A DNA stretch of 64,000 nt from Flavobacteriales bacterium (GTDB lineage: Bacteria > Bacteroidota > Bacteroidia > Flavobacteriales_F > PHOS-HE28). Below, in pieces: positions 42,422-52,185 of this stretch. The stretch spans positions 1 to 64,000 of the forward strand of contig JAGNSU010000005.1 of the NCBI GenBank assembly GCA_017987895.1, given 5' to 3'. How positions within the stretch are numbered: the first letter of the stretch is position 1; every line of letters starts with the position of its first letter. Made by a program: the position numbers and the translations under genes. Below the pieces are notes generated by a model that was given only the letters and a program-made list of their open reading frames with translations, had not been told where the DNA came from and did no database searches.

Positions 42422-44257
42422 ATGCGGCACCACCTCACCCTTTTCTACGCGCTGCTCCACCTTGGGCTTGCCGCGCAGAACGGTCCTGCAGGTGTGGGAA
42501 CCGCAGCTAACAACGTGCTCTGGCTAAGAGCGGACAACGGCGTCAACCAAACCGGTGGTTTCGTGGATACGTGGAACGACCGCTCCGGTAACAACAACCA
42601 CGCGGCGTTCGCGGTTGGCCAGCCTGGACAAAGACCTGCGGTGGTAGCGGGCTCTCAAAACGGCTATCCTACGATAGATTTCGATGGGATCGATGATCAA
42701 CTTCTCGTTCCCGATCAGAACAATTTGGACCTCACCGGTTGGGACTTCTTCATTGTGAACGCGGTGGACGCGGCCAAGAGCAACAACGTATGGTTCAGCA
42801 AGGGCAGCAGCACGCAGTGCAACTACGGCCTGTGGAGTACGGCCACCAACGCGCTCCAACTTCCCATCTACGACATCTGGACGCTTTTCAGCGCACCCAC
42901 CACGATGGCCAATGTGACCGGCCCGGCGTTCACTCTGGAGCAGTATACGAACAATGTGATCTTCGGATTGTTCCCATCCAGGACAGTCTATAGGAACGGA
43001 GTGAACATCTATTCGGATGTGAATCTTTTGCAGCTGCCTCAGACGAACAATCAACCCTTGCGCATCGGCAACGCCACGGGTGCCACTGGTTGGAACCTGG
43101 ATGGTGATATCGCCGAGGTGATCATGTTCAACAATCGCGTGAACACCGCGCACCGCTATTTGATCGCCAACTACCTCGCGGCGAAATACGGGATGGCGCT
43201 CGGCGCGAACGAGATCTATCAAATGGACGATGTCGCCAACGGCAACTACGACCACGATGTCGCTGGTATAGGAAGGGTGGACGCGAACAACCTGCAGATC
43301 GATTCCCGTGGCACCGGCATCGTACGCATTTACAATGCCACCAGTCTCGGCAATAACGAGTTCATGATGTGGGGGCACGATAATGACATTCTCGGTACCT
43401 GGGGTTCAGTGGATCTTCCTCCGGGTATCCAGGGGCGCTGGTTCCGCACATGGCGCGTGAGTGAACTCAATGCCACGGCCAGCAGCGCGGTGGATGTCGG
43501 AACCGTCACCATGGAGTTCGACCTCACCGGGATCACCCCGATCACCACTTCCGATATCCGATTGCTGGTGGACACGGACAACGATGGGATCTTCGCCGAT
43601 GAGACGCCCATCGGTCCGCCGATCGCAGCGGGCGGGAACATCTACCGGTTCACGGGCGTCACCCAACTCGCGAACGCGCGAAGGTTCACGTTGGGCACGA
43701 TCAACACCTATCAAACCCCATTGCCAGTGGAGCTGGTCCGTTTCGACGCGGAGGCCGTGCCCCCGACAGGCATAGAGCTCACCTGGTCGACCGCCACTGA
43801 AATGGACAATGACCACTTCCTGGTGCAACGCTCGAGCGACCTTCTGGAATGGTTGCCGATCGGACAGGTGGATGGCCAAGGCACCATCCTCCAACCGACC
43901 GACTATTCCTTCTGGGACAAGGAACCCTTGCATGGCGCGTCCTACTATCGTCTTCTACAAGTTGATCATAACGGCGAACGGGAACCATCCGCCGTGCGCG
44001 GCGTGACCTGGACGCAGGCGTCCTCCCCACGCGTAGTGCCCAACCCAAGCAATGGCCAATTCGCGCTGCGTCTCGAACCCGCGCTCCCATGCATGGTCCA
44101 AATGGTGGATGCGTCCGGCCGTGTGGTATGGTCGAGCCGAACTCCCATGACGGGCCTGGTGACCATGGATCTTGGTCACCTTCCCGCAGGCACTTACACC
44201 GCGATCATTGGCAATGATCGGGCGCATCTGACCGAACGCGTGGTCATAGAACACTGA
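42422..44257 (+). CDS. LamG-like secreted protein with T9SS type-A sorting domain
   Basis: 611 aa. The signal peptide is MRHHLTLFYALLHLGLAAQ. Residues about 30-250 resemble the concanavalin/LamG-like fold, with VLWLRADNGV, WNDRSGNNNHA and DGIDDQLLVPD segments, then GDIAEVIMFNNRV and HRYLIANYLAAKYG, as often seen in Bacteroidota surface proteins. A second module follows (GIVRIYNATSLGNNEFMMWG). The C-terminal about 75 residues, starting VVPNPSNGQFALRL and including GRVVWSS and LPAGTYTAII, are a type-A T9SS sorting domain. It is likely a cell-surface or secreted glycan-binding protein. Confidence 0.9.
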   Translation: MRHHLTLFYALLHLGLAAQNGPAGVGTAANNVLWLRADNGVNQTGGFVDTWNDRSGNNNHAAFAVGQPGQRPAVVAGSQNGYPTIDFDGIDDQLLVPDQNNLDLTGWDFFIVNAVDAAKSNNVWFSKGSSTQCNYGLWSTATNALQLPIYDIWTLFSAPTTMANVTGPAFTLEQYTNNVIFGLFPSRTVYRNGVNIYSDVNLLQLPQTNNQPLRIGNATGATGWNLDGDIAEVIMFNNRVNTAHRYLIANYLAAKYGMALGANEIYQMDDVANGNYDHDVAGIGRVDANNLQIDSRGTGIVRIYNATSLGNNEFMMWGHDNDILGTWGSVDLPPGIQGRWFRTWRVSELNATASSAVDVGTVTMEFDLTGITPITTSDIRLLVDTDNDGIFADETPIGPPIAAGGNIYRFTGVTQLANARRFTLGTINTYQTPLPVELVRFDAEAVPPTGIELTWSTATEMDNDHFLVQRSSDLLEWLPIGQVDGQGTILQPTDYSFWDKEPLHGASYYRLLQVDHNGEREPSAVRGVTWTQASSPRVVPNPSNGQFALRLEPALPCMVQMVDASGRVVWSSRTPMTGLVTMDLGHLPAGTYTAIIGNDRAHLTERVVIEH

Positions 44258-44438
44258 GCGTGGTAGCGGATCCTCGCTCGGTGCATTCTGCGTGGGCGCG
44301 GACCTGGAGCCCCTCTGATGTACCTGGATAGGAGCGTTCCGGTGATCGCTCGTTGCGAAAGCTCGGCACCTCTTGCGGGTGATCCCATTGAGGACCAGCG
44401 CACGTCATCGCCGGCCTGGTGCGTGCGTATTTTGGCGC

Positions 44439-44460
44439 GGGCCTAGAGGCCGACAGGCCC
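44439..44460 (+). promoter_or_regulatory. Hairpin directly before the NtrY-like kinase start
   Basis: GGGCCT (44439-44444) pairs with AGGCCC (44455-44460) around a 10-nt loop, ending 2 nt before the ATG at 44463. In the mRNA it would occupy the ribosome landing site and could restrict translation. The rest of the 205-bp gap (44258-44462) shows nothing else I recognise. Confidence 0.4.
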
Positions 44461-44462
44461 AC

Positions 44463-47400
44463 ATGCGTCGCATCTTTCTCCCCTTCCTTCTCGGAGCTGT
44501 GTTGTGCGCCCTGTCATGGGGGCTAACGGGACCCGATGACGATGCGGTTCTGGCCACGCGCACCGAACGACTTCAGCAGGCCGTGAACAAAGCGGCCAGT
44601 GCCCTTCGGGCCCAGGTCCGATCGGTCGCTGCGGATCTCGATGCCGAAGGCCTCGACAGCCTGATCCACAGGCAAGGGGATCGATTGATGGATACCCGCA
44701 CCGGAGTGGAACTTTTCGTGTTCCGTCATGACTCCCTGGTATTCTGGACAAGCCGAGCCCCGGCGGAAGGTGGACCGCTCTATCGGGATGTGGCCGGTCA
44801 TGCGCAACTCCCGGATGGGACATATCTCCATGCCGAGGTGAACAACGGCCCTTATCGCATCCATGGACTGCGCTTGGTCTGGTATGCTCCACCTATCGAG
44901 AACCGCTACCTAACGAAGGGCTTCTCACCCGGTTTGGGGTTGTTGCACGGGCTTGTGGCCGAGCCTGGTCCGGGGCTTGGTCCGGTAGTGCGCGACGGCG
45001 AGGGCCAAGTGATGTTCCGAACGGCATTGCCGGACGAACCGGGGCCTGGGGGAGGTTGGCCCATCGTTCGTTCCCTGCTGCTGCTGCTCGGGACATGCCT
45101 CGTTGTCGTTGCTTTCTGGCGCACCTCCATGCGACTTGCCGAGAAAACGAACGTCACTACCGGGGTACTTGCTTTCCTTGGCGTTCTTCTTCTGGCCCGT
45201 TGGCCTGGATTGACCTACCGCACCTTCCCGGACCAGGACACTTTTACCCTTTTCGATCCGGTCCTGTATGCCACGTCCTTCCTTTTCCCCTCGCTTGGGG
45301 ACTTCCTCCTGAACGCAGGGCTTTTCTTGTGTCTCGTGCTCTTCGTCCGAAGCGCATTGCACGGGCCCCTTGTTGCGGCTCCACGCGTCGGGCATTTCTG
45401 GAACATCGCATGGCTCGCCGTCCTGCTCGTGGTCGCAGCGTGGCTTACCGGACTGGTACAAGGCCTGGTTACCGACAGCCGGCTCGAACTCGACCTCCAA
45501 CATGTCGAGGGCTTCGATCCCTACAGCGCGCTTGCTCTCTGCGGCGCGGCCATCTTCTTTGGGGGATGGTGTTTGTTGGCGGATACCTGGGTCCGTTCAT
45601 TGGCCCATACGTTACCGATGAAGTATGTGGTGGGGGTAGCACTACCCATGCTCTTGTTCTCGATCGCGCTGCACCATTGGGCGGGCGTGTTGGATACGGT
45701 GCATGTGCTCTGGCCATGGCCCTTGCTCGCCGTGGCGTACTTCGGACGGGTACACCGGCTGGGATTCGCTGAGGCGGTACTGGCCCTGGCGGTGCTCTCG
45801 GCGTTCACCGCCCACCTGCTCACGCGGTCGGTGCGGGAAAGGGAGGAACGGCAACGCACGGCCGTGGCCGAACGCCTGCTGAGCCAGGAGGATCCGGTGG
45901 TGGAGCAGATGTTCCGGGAACTCGCTCCTCAACTGCGCACCGATCCGATCCTGTATGCTTCGCTCACGGACTCGATGCCTTGCACCGCCGCTGACCTGGA
46001 CCGCTTGGTGCGACAAGAACGCTTCTCTGGCTATTGGGAGCGCTACGACGTTCGGCTCTATGCTTTCGGCACCGACGGAATTCCGCGATGCGCCACGGAT
46101 GCCACACCACCTTTCATCGGGTCCGGCGCCTTGTCCATTCCGGGCCGCTCGGTGGCCATCACCGACATGCCCGATCTGCATGTGGAGCATGGTGCGGACA
46201 AGCGTCCCTTCTACCATGCCCGCGTAGCGATCATGCCGGCGGACACACTGGGACCTGCCCAGCTCATCGTCGAACTCCATCCGCGCTTGGTGCCGGAAGG
46301 GCTCGGCTTTCCGGAGTTGCTGCTGGCCGGTAGCGACCCGCTCGACCAGCGCATCGACCGCTACGATCGTGCACGCTACGAGAGCGGGCAACTGGTGGAA
46401 GGGTCCGGGGCAACGGTGTTCCCCCTGCACTGGGACCCGGTGCGCACGGCACCCGTAAAGGTCGCCGATCATGCCCTCATCCCCTACGGAGACCCCGCAG
46501 GATCGCTCTTGGTGCTGAGCGTCCCAGAGGTCACCTGGGTGGACAAAGCCACGGGGTTCAGCTACCTCTTCGCCTTCTTCAGTCTGTTGTTCGTGCTGGT
46601 CTTCGGCGTCGTCGCCGTGGTCCGGAACCGCGGGCTTCCGTCGGTGAGCATCGCGGGGAAGGTCCGCCTCGCCTTGGTTTCGTTCACTGTGATCGGGCTG
46701 GTTTTCTTCGGTCTTGGTACACAGCGTCTCCTCAGCGGTTCCTATGCCGAACGAAGCACTGCGGCGCTGGTGGAAAAAACCCGCTCCGTTCATGTCGAAC
46801 TGCAGCGCAGATTGGATGGCACGGCGCCGCTAGCAGGTGACCGTAACGCGTATCTGGACCATGTGCTGGGGCGCCTCAGCAATATCTTCTTCACGGACAT
46901 CCACGTTTACCGCCGCGATGGCCAGGTGTTGTCCTCCTCGCGGCCGCAACTGTTCTCCGCTGGGTTGCTTGGACGACGGATGGACCCCGCCGCGTATCTC
47001 GAATTGGCGATCCGCGGTTCGAACATGTTCGTGCATGAGGAAGCCCTGGGTAAGGCCGTACACCGCGCGGCCTATATGCCGCTGCGCGACGACCGCGGCG
47101 TTCTGCTCGGCTATCTCGGTCTGCCCTCCTTCGCCGACCAAGCCCAACAGGACCGCGATCGCGCCGCCGTGTATGTGGCTGTTGCCAACCTCTTCGTGCT
47201 GCTCTTCGCCCTCAGCGTGCTGGTGGCGGTGTTCATCAGCAACTGGACCACGCGACCATTGGATGTGCTGAAGGAGAGCCTGCGTCGTGTGGCGCTCACC
47301 GGGGCGAACGTGCCACTGCGGTACCGGGGGCAGGATGAAGTAGGCCGACTTGTGGAAGTGTACAACAGCAAAGTGGAGGAACTGCGCGAAAGCGCGGAGA

Positions 47401-48089
47401 AGCTCGCGCGCAGCGAGCGCGAGAGCGCCTGGCGCGAAATGGCGCGGCAGGTGGCGCACGAGATCAAGAACCCGCTCACCCCGATGAAATTGAACGTGCA
47501 GCACTTCCAACGCACCTGGGACCCCGGTGCGAGCGACGCACGCGAACGCCTCGACCGTTTCACCACCGCGCTGGTCCAGCAGATCGATGTGCTGGGACGT
47601 ATCGCCGGTGAGTTCTCGCACTTCGCACAGATGCCGCCCGCCCGACCCGAGCCCCTGGACCTGCGCGACGTGGTCTCCGCAGCGATCGGTCTGTTCCACG
47701 GTCACCCGAACGTGCATTTGACGCTCGATGCGAGCGGCCCTATCCCGGTCCTTGCCGATCGCGAGCATCTGTTGCGTGTCTTCAACAACCTGCTCCAGAA
47801 CGCGCTACAGGCGATCCCGAACGATCGCGACGGATCGGTCCGTGTGGTGCTTCGGCGAGAGCATGGACAGGCCGTCGCCGAAGTGCGCGACAACGGGACC
47901 GGCATCGCGGATGATGTTCGCGACCGCATCTTCACCCCCAGCTTCACCACCAAGACCAGCGGCATGGGCCTGGGTCTGGCCATGGTGAAGCGGATGGTGG
48001 AACAGGCCGGCGGAACCGTGCGCTTCGAGACGCGCGTGGGGGAAGGCAGTACGTTCTTTCTCACCCTACCGCTCGAAATGCCTCATTGA
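44463..48089 (+). CDS. Very large NtrY-like sensor histidine kinase
   Basis: 1208 aa from the ATG at 44463, which starts a membrane segment (MRRIFLPFLLGAVLCALSWG). The N-terminal two thirds alternate multiple membrane helices with extracytoplasmic stretches; a further helix (LFVLLFALSVLVAVFISNW) precedes a HAMP-like linker. The kinase core has the H-box AHEIKNPLTPMKLN with phospho-acceptor His999, N-box NNLLQNALQAI, G1 RDNGTGIAD and G2 GMGLGLAMVKRM, typical of the NtrY group. NtrY proteins are usually about 700-770 aa, so this sensory part is unusually large. No response regulator is adjacent; a stand-alone receiver lies at 17220-17579. Confidence 0.93.
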   Translation: MRRIFLPFLLGAVLCALSWGLTGPDDDAVLATRTERLQQAVNKAASALRAQVRSVAADLDAEGLDSLIHRQGDRLMDTRTGVELFVFRHDSLVFWTSRAPAEGGPLYRDVAGHAQLPDGTYLHAEVNNGPYRIHGLRLVWYAPPIENRYLTKGFSPGLGLLHGLVAEPGPGLGPVVRDGEGQVMFRTALPDEPGPGGGWPIVRSLLLLLGTCLVVVAFWRTSMRLAEKTNVTTGVLAFLGVLLLARWPGLTYRTFPDQDTFTLFDPVLYATSFLFPSLGDFLLNAGLFLCLVLFVRSALHGPLVAAPRVGHFWNIAWLAVLLVVAAWLTGLVQGLVTDSRLELDLQHVEGFDPYSALALCGAAIFFGGWCLLADTWVRSLAHTLPMKYVVGVALPMLLFSIALHHWAGVLDTVHVLWPWPLLAVAYFGRVHRLGFAEAVLALAVLSAFTAHLLTRSVREREERQRTAVAERLLSQEDPVVEQMFRELAPQLRTDPILYASLTDSMPCTAADLDRLVRQERFSGYWERYDVRLYAFGTDGIPRCATDATPPFIGSGALSIPGRSVAITDMPDLHVEHGADKRPFYHARVAIMPADTLGPAQLIVELHPRLVPEGLGFPELLLAGSDPLDQRIDRYDRARYESGQLVEGSGATVFPLHWDPVRTAPVKVADHALIPYGDPAGSLLVLSVPEVTWVDKATGFSYLFAFFSLLFVLVFGVVAVVRNRGLPSVSIAGKVRLALVSFTVIGLVFFGLGTQRLLSGSYAERSTAALVEKTRSVHVELQRRLDGTAPLAGDRNAYLDHVLGRLSNIFFTDIHVYRRDGQVLSSSRPQLFSAGLLGRRMDPAAYLELAIRGSNMFVHEEALGKAVHRAAYMPLRDDRGVLLGYLGLPSFADQAQQDRDRAAVYVAVANLFVLLFALSVLVAVFISNWTTRPLDVLKESLRRVALTGANVPLRYRGQDEVGRLVEVYNSKVEELRESAEKLARSERESAWREMARQVAHEIKNPLTPMKLNVQHFQRTWDPGASDARERLDRFTTALVQQIDVLGRIAGEFSHFAQMPPARPEPLDLRDVVSAAIGLFHGHPNVHLTLDASGPIPVLADREHLLRVFNNLLQNALQAIPNDRDGSVRVVLRREHGQAVAEVRDNGTGIADDVRDRIFTPSFTTKTSGMGLGLAMVKRMVEQAGGTVRFETRVGEGSTFFLTLPLEMPH

Positions 48090-48194
48090 TCGACACGACC
48101 GGAGGTGAACATCGAACTGTGTACAATGGCATATGACCGCACGGGAGATCGGGGAACCTCAAGCGGCATCTTCGGGGTATCCATCCCAGCGGCC

Positions 48195-50843
48195 ATGCGC
48201 AAACACCTCGTCCTCTTCTGTGGCCTACTACCCACACCTTATCTGCTTGGCCAAGCACCGGGCATTGCCTGGCAGCACGCTCTGGGCGGATCGGCCACCG
48301 ACGAAGCGAAGGATGTGGAACAGACCGCTGATGGCGGATCCGTGATCATAGGGTCCACGCAATCGACCAACGGCGACGTCACGGGGCTCCATGGCGGAAC
48401 TGATATCTGGGTAGTGAAGCTCGATGCATTGGGCGCGCTCGTATGGCAGAGGACGCTTGGCGGGTCCGGCTACGACTACCCCGGAGCGATATCCCCGACG
48501 AGCGACGGGGGTTACATCGCAGTGGGGAGGAGCAGCTCAACCGATGGGGATGTGACAGGCAACCATGGCGGAACTGCTGATGCCTGGGTGGCGAAGCTCG
48601 ATACCGCTGGCAATATCCAATGGCAGCGCTCGCTCGGTGGTACGTTGAGCGATTGGGGCTACGACGTACTGCCGACCAACGACGGAGGCTACATCGTCGC
48701 TGCGAGCACATACTCAAGCGATGGTGACGTAACCTTCATCCATGGTTACGAGGATGCCTGGCTCATTAAGCTGAATGCCCTTGGAGACATTGTCTGGGAA
48801 CGCACCTATGGAGGCTCCCTCTATGAAAGTGCGAAAGCTGTCCGGCAGACGATCGATGGAGGTTTCATCCTTGCGGGATATACCCAATCCACTGACGGTG
48901 ATGTGGTGGGTAACAATGGTTGGCGGGACGCCTGGGTGGTGAAAGTGGATGGCACCGGCAACATCCAATGGCAGGCGTGCTACGGCGGCACGCAGATGGA
49001 GGACTTTGGATCGTTGGCCACCACCTCAGATGGTGGTTACATCCTGGCAGGGAACGCCGCATCCGAGGATGGGGATGTGGTGGGCTGGCATCCCGGTTAC
49101 ACCTGCGGAAGCCCGCATGAGGATGGATGGATAGTGAAGATCGATGGCAGCGGATCACTCGAATGGCAGCGGTGCCTGGGAGGTCTCAGTTTTGAATCCA
49201 TGATGGACGTTCAGCAAACACCGGATAACCGTTTCGTGGTCGCAGGGGTGGCCGGATGGTTGGATGGCGATGTGGAGACCAATCTTGGGGGCAACGACTA
49301 TTGGGTGTTACAGTTGGATCCTTCCGGCAATATCGACTGGCAAACATCCCTGGGAGGCTCCAGCAGCGAGACGCCCGGTGCCCTCGCTCTGCTGGACGAT
49401 GGCGGTATTGAGATCGTTGGATCCACGGGCTCAACGAACGGCGATGTGACCGGACATCATGGGGGCCTCGACATCTGGGCGGTGAAACTCACGGGCGAAT
49501 ACAACACCATTACCGGCACGCTCTTCTGCGACATGAACAGCAACGGTGCACAGGATATGGGCGAGCCACCCATACCCTACCGCGGTGTGCAGACGATCGG
49601 AACGGGCGAAGTCACCTGGTCGAGGCAGGACGGTACGTACCACCTCGTGGTGGCCGGGGACGGCAACTTCGATATGGAAACTATGGCCATTCCCAACTAC
49701 AGCAGTGCTCCAACCACACATTCCGCAGCGTTCACAGGTTTCCAACAGACCGACGCCGCCAACGACTTCGCGTTGCAGCCCACCGCAGCGGTCAATGATC
49801 TCACCGTGGCCATCACGCCTTCCTTCGCTTTCCGGCCTGGTTTCTCAGCGCAGTATTCCATCCACTACAGCAATGTCGGCACCACTGGGCTCGCACCCAC
49901 TTTGGTCTTCCAGCTCGATCCGAACTTCATTTTCGACCACGCCTCCGTAGCCCCCGACGCGGTCACCGCTGATTCCATCGTGTGGATGCCTGGAACCGTA
50001 CAACCGTTCGAGGGTGCAACCATCACGGTGTACGGCACGGTGGATCAGAACGCCCCGCTCGGCTCCACGATCGCTTCCTCCGCGAGCATCGCACCCCTCA
50101 TCGATGATGTGGAGCCCAGCAACAACTCCGCGACGTGGGATGTGACCGTCATCGGATCGTACGACCCCAACGACATCATCGTGGACCGCGCCACGGTGGA
50201 GCCCGCCGAGCTGGTCGACCCTCCTTACCTCAACTATGCGATCCGCTTTCAGAACACCGGCACGGACACGGCCTTCACTGTGCTCGTGGAAGACATACTT
50301 CCACAAGAACTGCAGTTCAGCACCTTCCAGTTCGTGGCCGCTTCCCATCCCATGGAGATCGCCTACAACGCCAACAGCAAGCGACTTTCCTTCCGCTTCG
50401 ACAACATCCTGCTGCCCGACAGCAACACCAACGAGGAAGCGAGCCACGGTTACGTACACTACCGGATCAAGCCGCTTTCCTCGCTCACGCTGGGCGATTC
50501 CATCCTGAACCAGGCGGCCATCTTCTTCGACTACAATTCACCGGTGTTCACCAACACCGCGCATACGGTGATCGAGGCGGCCACAGCGATGGCAGGAGCG
50601 ATGCCGACCGATGATCTCTTGCTCTACCCCAATCCAGCGCGAGGTTCGGTACGGGTGAACTCAATTACCGCTGATCCACACGCGATGATCGTCGTTGCGG
50701 ATGTCACTGGCCGCGAACTGCTGCGGGATAGGATGACCGGCACCACGCAGACCCTCAATGTCATTGACCTGCCGCGTGGTGTGTACATGGTATCTCTGCA
50801 CACAACGAACGGAGAGCGAACGCAGCGTTTAGTGCTGGAGTGA
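48195..50843 (+). CDS. Beta-propeller-like repeat protein with T9SS type-A sorting domain
   Basis: 882 aa from the ATG at 48195 (signal peptide MRKHLVLFCGLLPTPYLLGQ); upstream in-frame codons are unlikely. About eight repeats of roughly 58 residues follow, each with WQRxLGGS, a DGGYIxxG strand, STDGDVTGxHGG and DxWVxKLD, probably blades of a beta-propeller. Residues about 440-800 hold a carboxypeptidase-regulatory-like segment and a conserved-repeat domain with SYDPNDI and AIRFQNTGTDTAFTV, then FFDYNSPVFTNTA (DUF7619-like). The C-terminus from LLLYPNPARGSVRV to RLVLE is a type-A T9SS sorting domain. Its ligand is unknown. Confidence 0.9.
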   Translation: MRKHLVLFCGLLPTPYLLGQAPGIAWQHALGGSATDEAKDVEQTADGGSVIIGSTQSTNGDVTGLHGGTDIWVVKLDALGALVWQRTLGGSGYDYPGAISPTSDGGYIAVGRSSSTDGDVTGNHGGTADAWVAKLDTAGNIQWQRSLGGTLSDWGYDVLPTNDGGYIVAASTYSSDGDVTFIHGYEDAWLIKLNALGDIVWERTYGGSLYESAKAVRQTIDGGFILAGYTQSTDGDVVGNNGWRDAWVVKVDGTGNIQWQACYGGTQMEDFGSLATTSDGGYILAGNAASEDGDVVGWHPGYTCGSPHEDGWIVKIDGSGSLEWQRCLGGLSFESMMDVQQTPDNRFVVAGVAGWLDGDVETNLGGNDYWVLQLDPSGNIDWQTSLGGSSSETPGALALLDDGGIEIVGSTGSTNGDVTGHHGGLDIWAVKLTGEYNTITGTLFCDMNSNGAQDMGEPPIPYRGVQTIGTGEVTWSRQDGTYHLVVAGDGNFDMETMAIPNYSSAPTTHSAAFTGFQQTDAANDFALQPTAAVNDLTVAITPSFAFRPGFSAQYSIHYSNVGTTGLAPTLVFQLDPNFIFDHASVAPDAVTADSIVWMPGTVQPFEGATITVYGTVDQNAPLGSTIASSASIAPLIDDVEPSNNSATWDVTVIGSYDPNDIIVDRATVEPAELVDPPYLNYAIRFQNTGTDTAFTVLVEDILPQELQFSTFQFVAASHPMEIAYNANSKRLSFRFDNILLPDSNTNEEASHGYVHYRIKPLSSLTLGDSILNQAAIFFDYNSPVFTNTAHTVIEAATAMAGAMPTDDLLLYPNPARGSVRVNSITADPHAMIVVADVTGRELLRDRMTGTTQTLNVIDLPRGVYMVSLHTTNGERTQRLVLE

Positions 50844-50850
50844 TCCACGC

Positions 50851-50884
50851 CTTGTCCGGCACTGCGGTGGCCGGGATACTTTTG
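50851..50884 (+). promoter_or_regulatory. Promoter of the enoyl-CoA hydratase gene
   Basis: An exact -7 element TACTTTTG (50877-50884) is preceded at the expected distance by CTTG (50851-50854), one base from the -33 consensus TTTG. It lies 33 bp before the ATG at 50918. Confidence 0.55.
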
Positions 50885-50917
50885 AGGACCCTTCGCGGCG
50901 AAGGGTGAACCCGACCC

Positions 50918-51706
50918 ATGAGCTACCTGAACCTTTTGATCAACGATGCGGAAGGCATCCGCACCATCACCATCAACCGACCGCAGCAGCTCAACGCGCT
51001 GAACCGCGACACGATCGATGAGCTCGATCGCGCCTTGAGCGAGGCGGATGCGGACAAAGGCGTGCGCGTGATGATCATCACCGGCAGCGGGGCCAAGGCC
51101 TTCGTCGCTGGGGCGGACATCAAGGAGTTCGCGCACTTCTCCGTGGAAGAAGGCAAGGCCTTGAGCGCCGACGGCCAGCGCAAGCTCTTCGACCATGTGG
51201 AACGCATGAGCAAACCAGTGATCGCCGCCGTGAACGGCTTCGCCCTCGGCGGCGGTTTGGAACTAGCCATGGCCTGCCACTTCCGCGTGGCGAGCCAGAC
51301 CGCCAAGTTCGGTCTGCCAGAGGTCTCGCTAGGCGTGATCCCCGGGTACGGCGGTACGCAACGGCTCGCGCGTTTGGTGGGCAAAGGGAAAGCTCTGGAG
51401 ATGACCCTGATGGGCAACATGGGTTTCGATCCTGCGGAAGAGGCCCTGCAATGGGGGCTGGTGAACCACGTTGTACCACCGGACCAACTGCTCTCCACCT
51501 GCCAGGAGCTCGCCAGTAAGATCGCACGCAACAGCCCCACCGCCCTCGCCGCCGCCATCCGCGCGGTGAACGCCGGCTACGAGCCCGGCGTGAACGGCAT
51601 GCAACGCGAGATCGAGGAGTTCGGCAAGTGCTTCGGCACGCCTGATTTCAAGGAAGGCACCAGCGCGTTCATGGAGAAGCGGCAGGCGAACTTCATGGTT
51701 GCGTGA
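50918..51706 (+). CDS. Enoyl-CoA hydratase/isomerase family protein
   Basis: 262 aa crotonase-fold enzyme that hydrates trans-2-enoyl-CoA in fatty-acid beta-oxidation or related pathways. The oxyanion-hole strand AFVAGADIKEFA is followed by GFALGGGLELAMACHFRVAS and LPEVSLGVIPGYGGTQRL. Both catalytic glutamates (LELAMA and LPEVSL) are present, supporting true hydratase activity. Its stop overlaps a GTG start of the next gene (51703-51706). Confidence 0.95.
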   Translation: MSYLNLLINDAEGIRTITINRPQQLNALNRDTIDELDRALSEADADKGVRVMIITGSGAKAFVAGADIKEFAHFSVEEGKALSADGQRKLFDHVERMSKPVIAAVNGFALGGGLELAMACHFRVASQTAKFGLPEVSLGVIPGYGGTQRLARLVGKGKALEMTLMGNMGFDPAEEALQWGLVNHVVPPDQLLSTCQELASKIARNSPTALAAAIRAVNAGYEPGVNGMQREIEEFGKCFGTPDFKEGTSAFMEKRQANFMVA

Positions 51707-52185
51707 TCCAATATCAACCTCGGTATTTCTCGGTCGCTATCCACTTGGTCGTTGTGGCGATCAGCTTCCTCGCCTGCGGCTTCTCGGCTCGGGTAGGACT
51801 ACAGGATGAGGGAGGCATGCGGCTCTTCTTATGTTTTGTTGCATTCTTCATGCTCTTACTAGGGTATGTGCACGCCGTACCCTTGTTCCTTTGGCCATGC
51901 GCGATCACTCTTGACCGGGATGCTGGGAGGATCACCTTTTGCTATTTGCTATTCCAAAGGACGATAGCTCTCGAACGACTTGAACGATGTGCGGTCAGTG
52001 AAGCGCTGAATCGATATCCCTATCAGACTTACTTACTTCATGTCAAGGGCGGAGGGGTCATCACACTGTCCGACTTGACCATTTCACAGTTCCCGGGACC
52101 CTTCGCTTACAGCATCGGACTGGATGTAACTGAGCGGCGGCCTCGTTTCATTCCGGGATTCGGTTGGTTGTCCCAGATAAAATGA
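51703..52185 (+). CDS. Small two-helix membrane protein, unknown function
   Basis: 160 aa, GTG start overlapping the preceding stop (GTGA). Two N-terminal hydrophobic segments (FSVAIHLVVVAISFLACGF and RLFLCFVAFFMLLLGYVHAV) are followed by a soluble part with alternating strands (ITLDRDAGRITFCYLLF, YLLHVKGGGVITLSDL), a layout like bacterial PH-like membrane proteins, though no diagnostic motif is seen. Its base composition is more AT-rich than that of its neighbours. Its stop overlaps the flippase start (ATGA at 52182-52185). Confidence 0.75.
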   Translation: MIQYQPRYFSVAIHLVVVAISFLACGFSARVGLQDEGGMRLFLCFVAFFMLLLGYVHAVPLFLWPCAITLDRDAGRITFCYLLFQRTIALERLERCAVSEALNRYPYQTYLLHVKGGGVITLSDLTISQFPGPFAYSIGLDVTERRPRFIPGFGWLSQIK

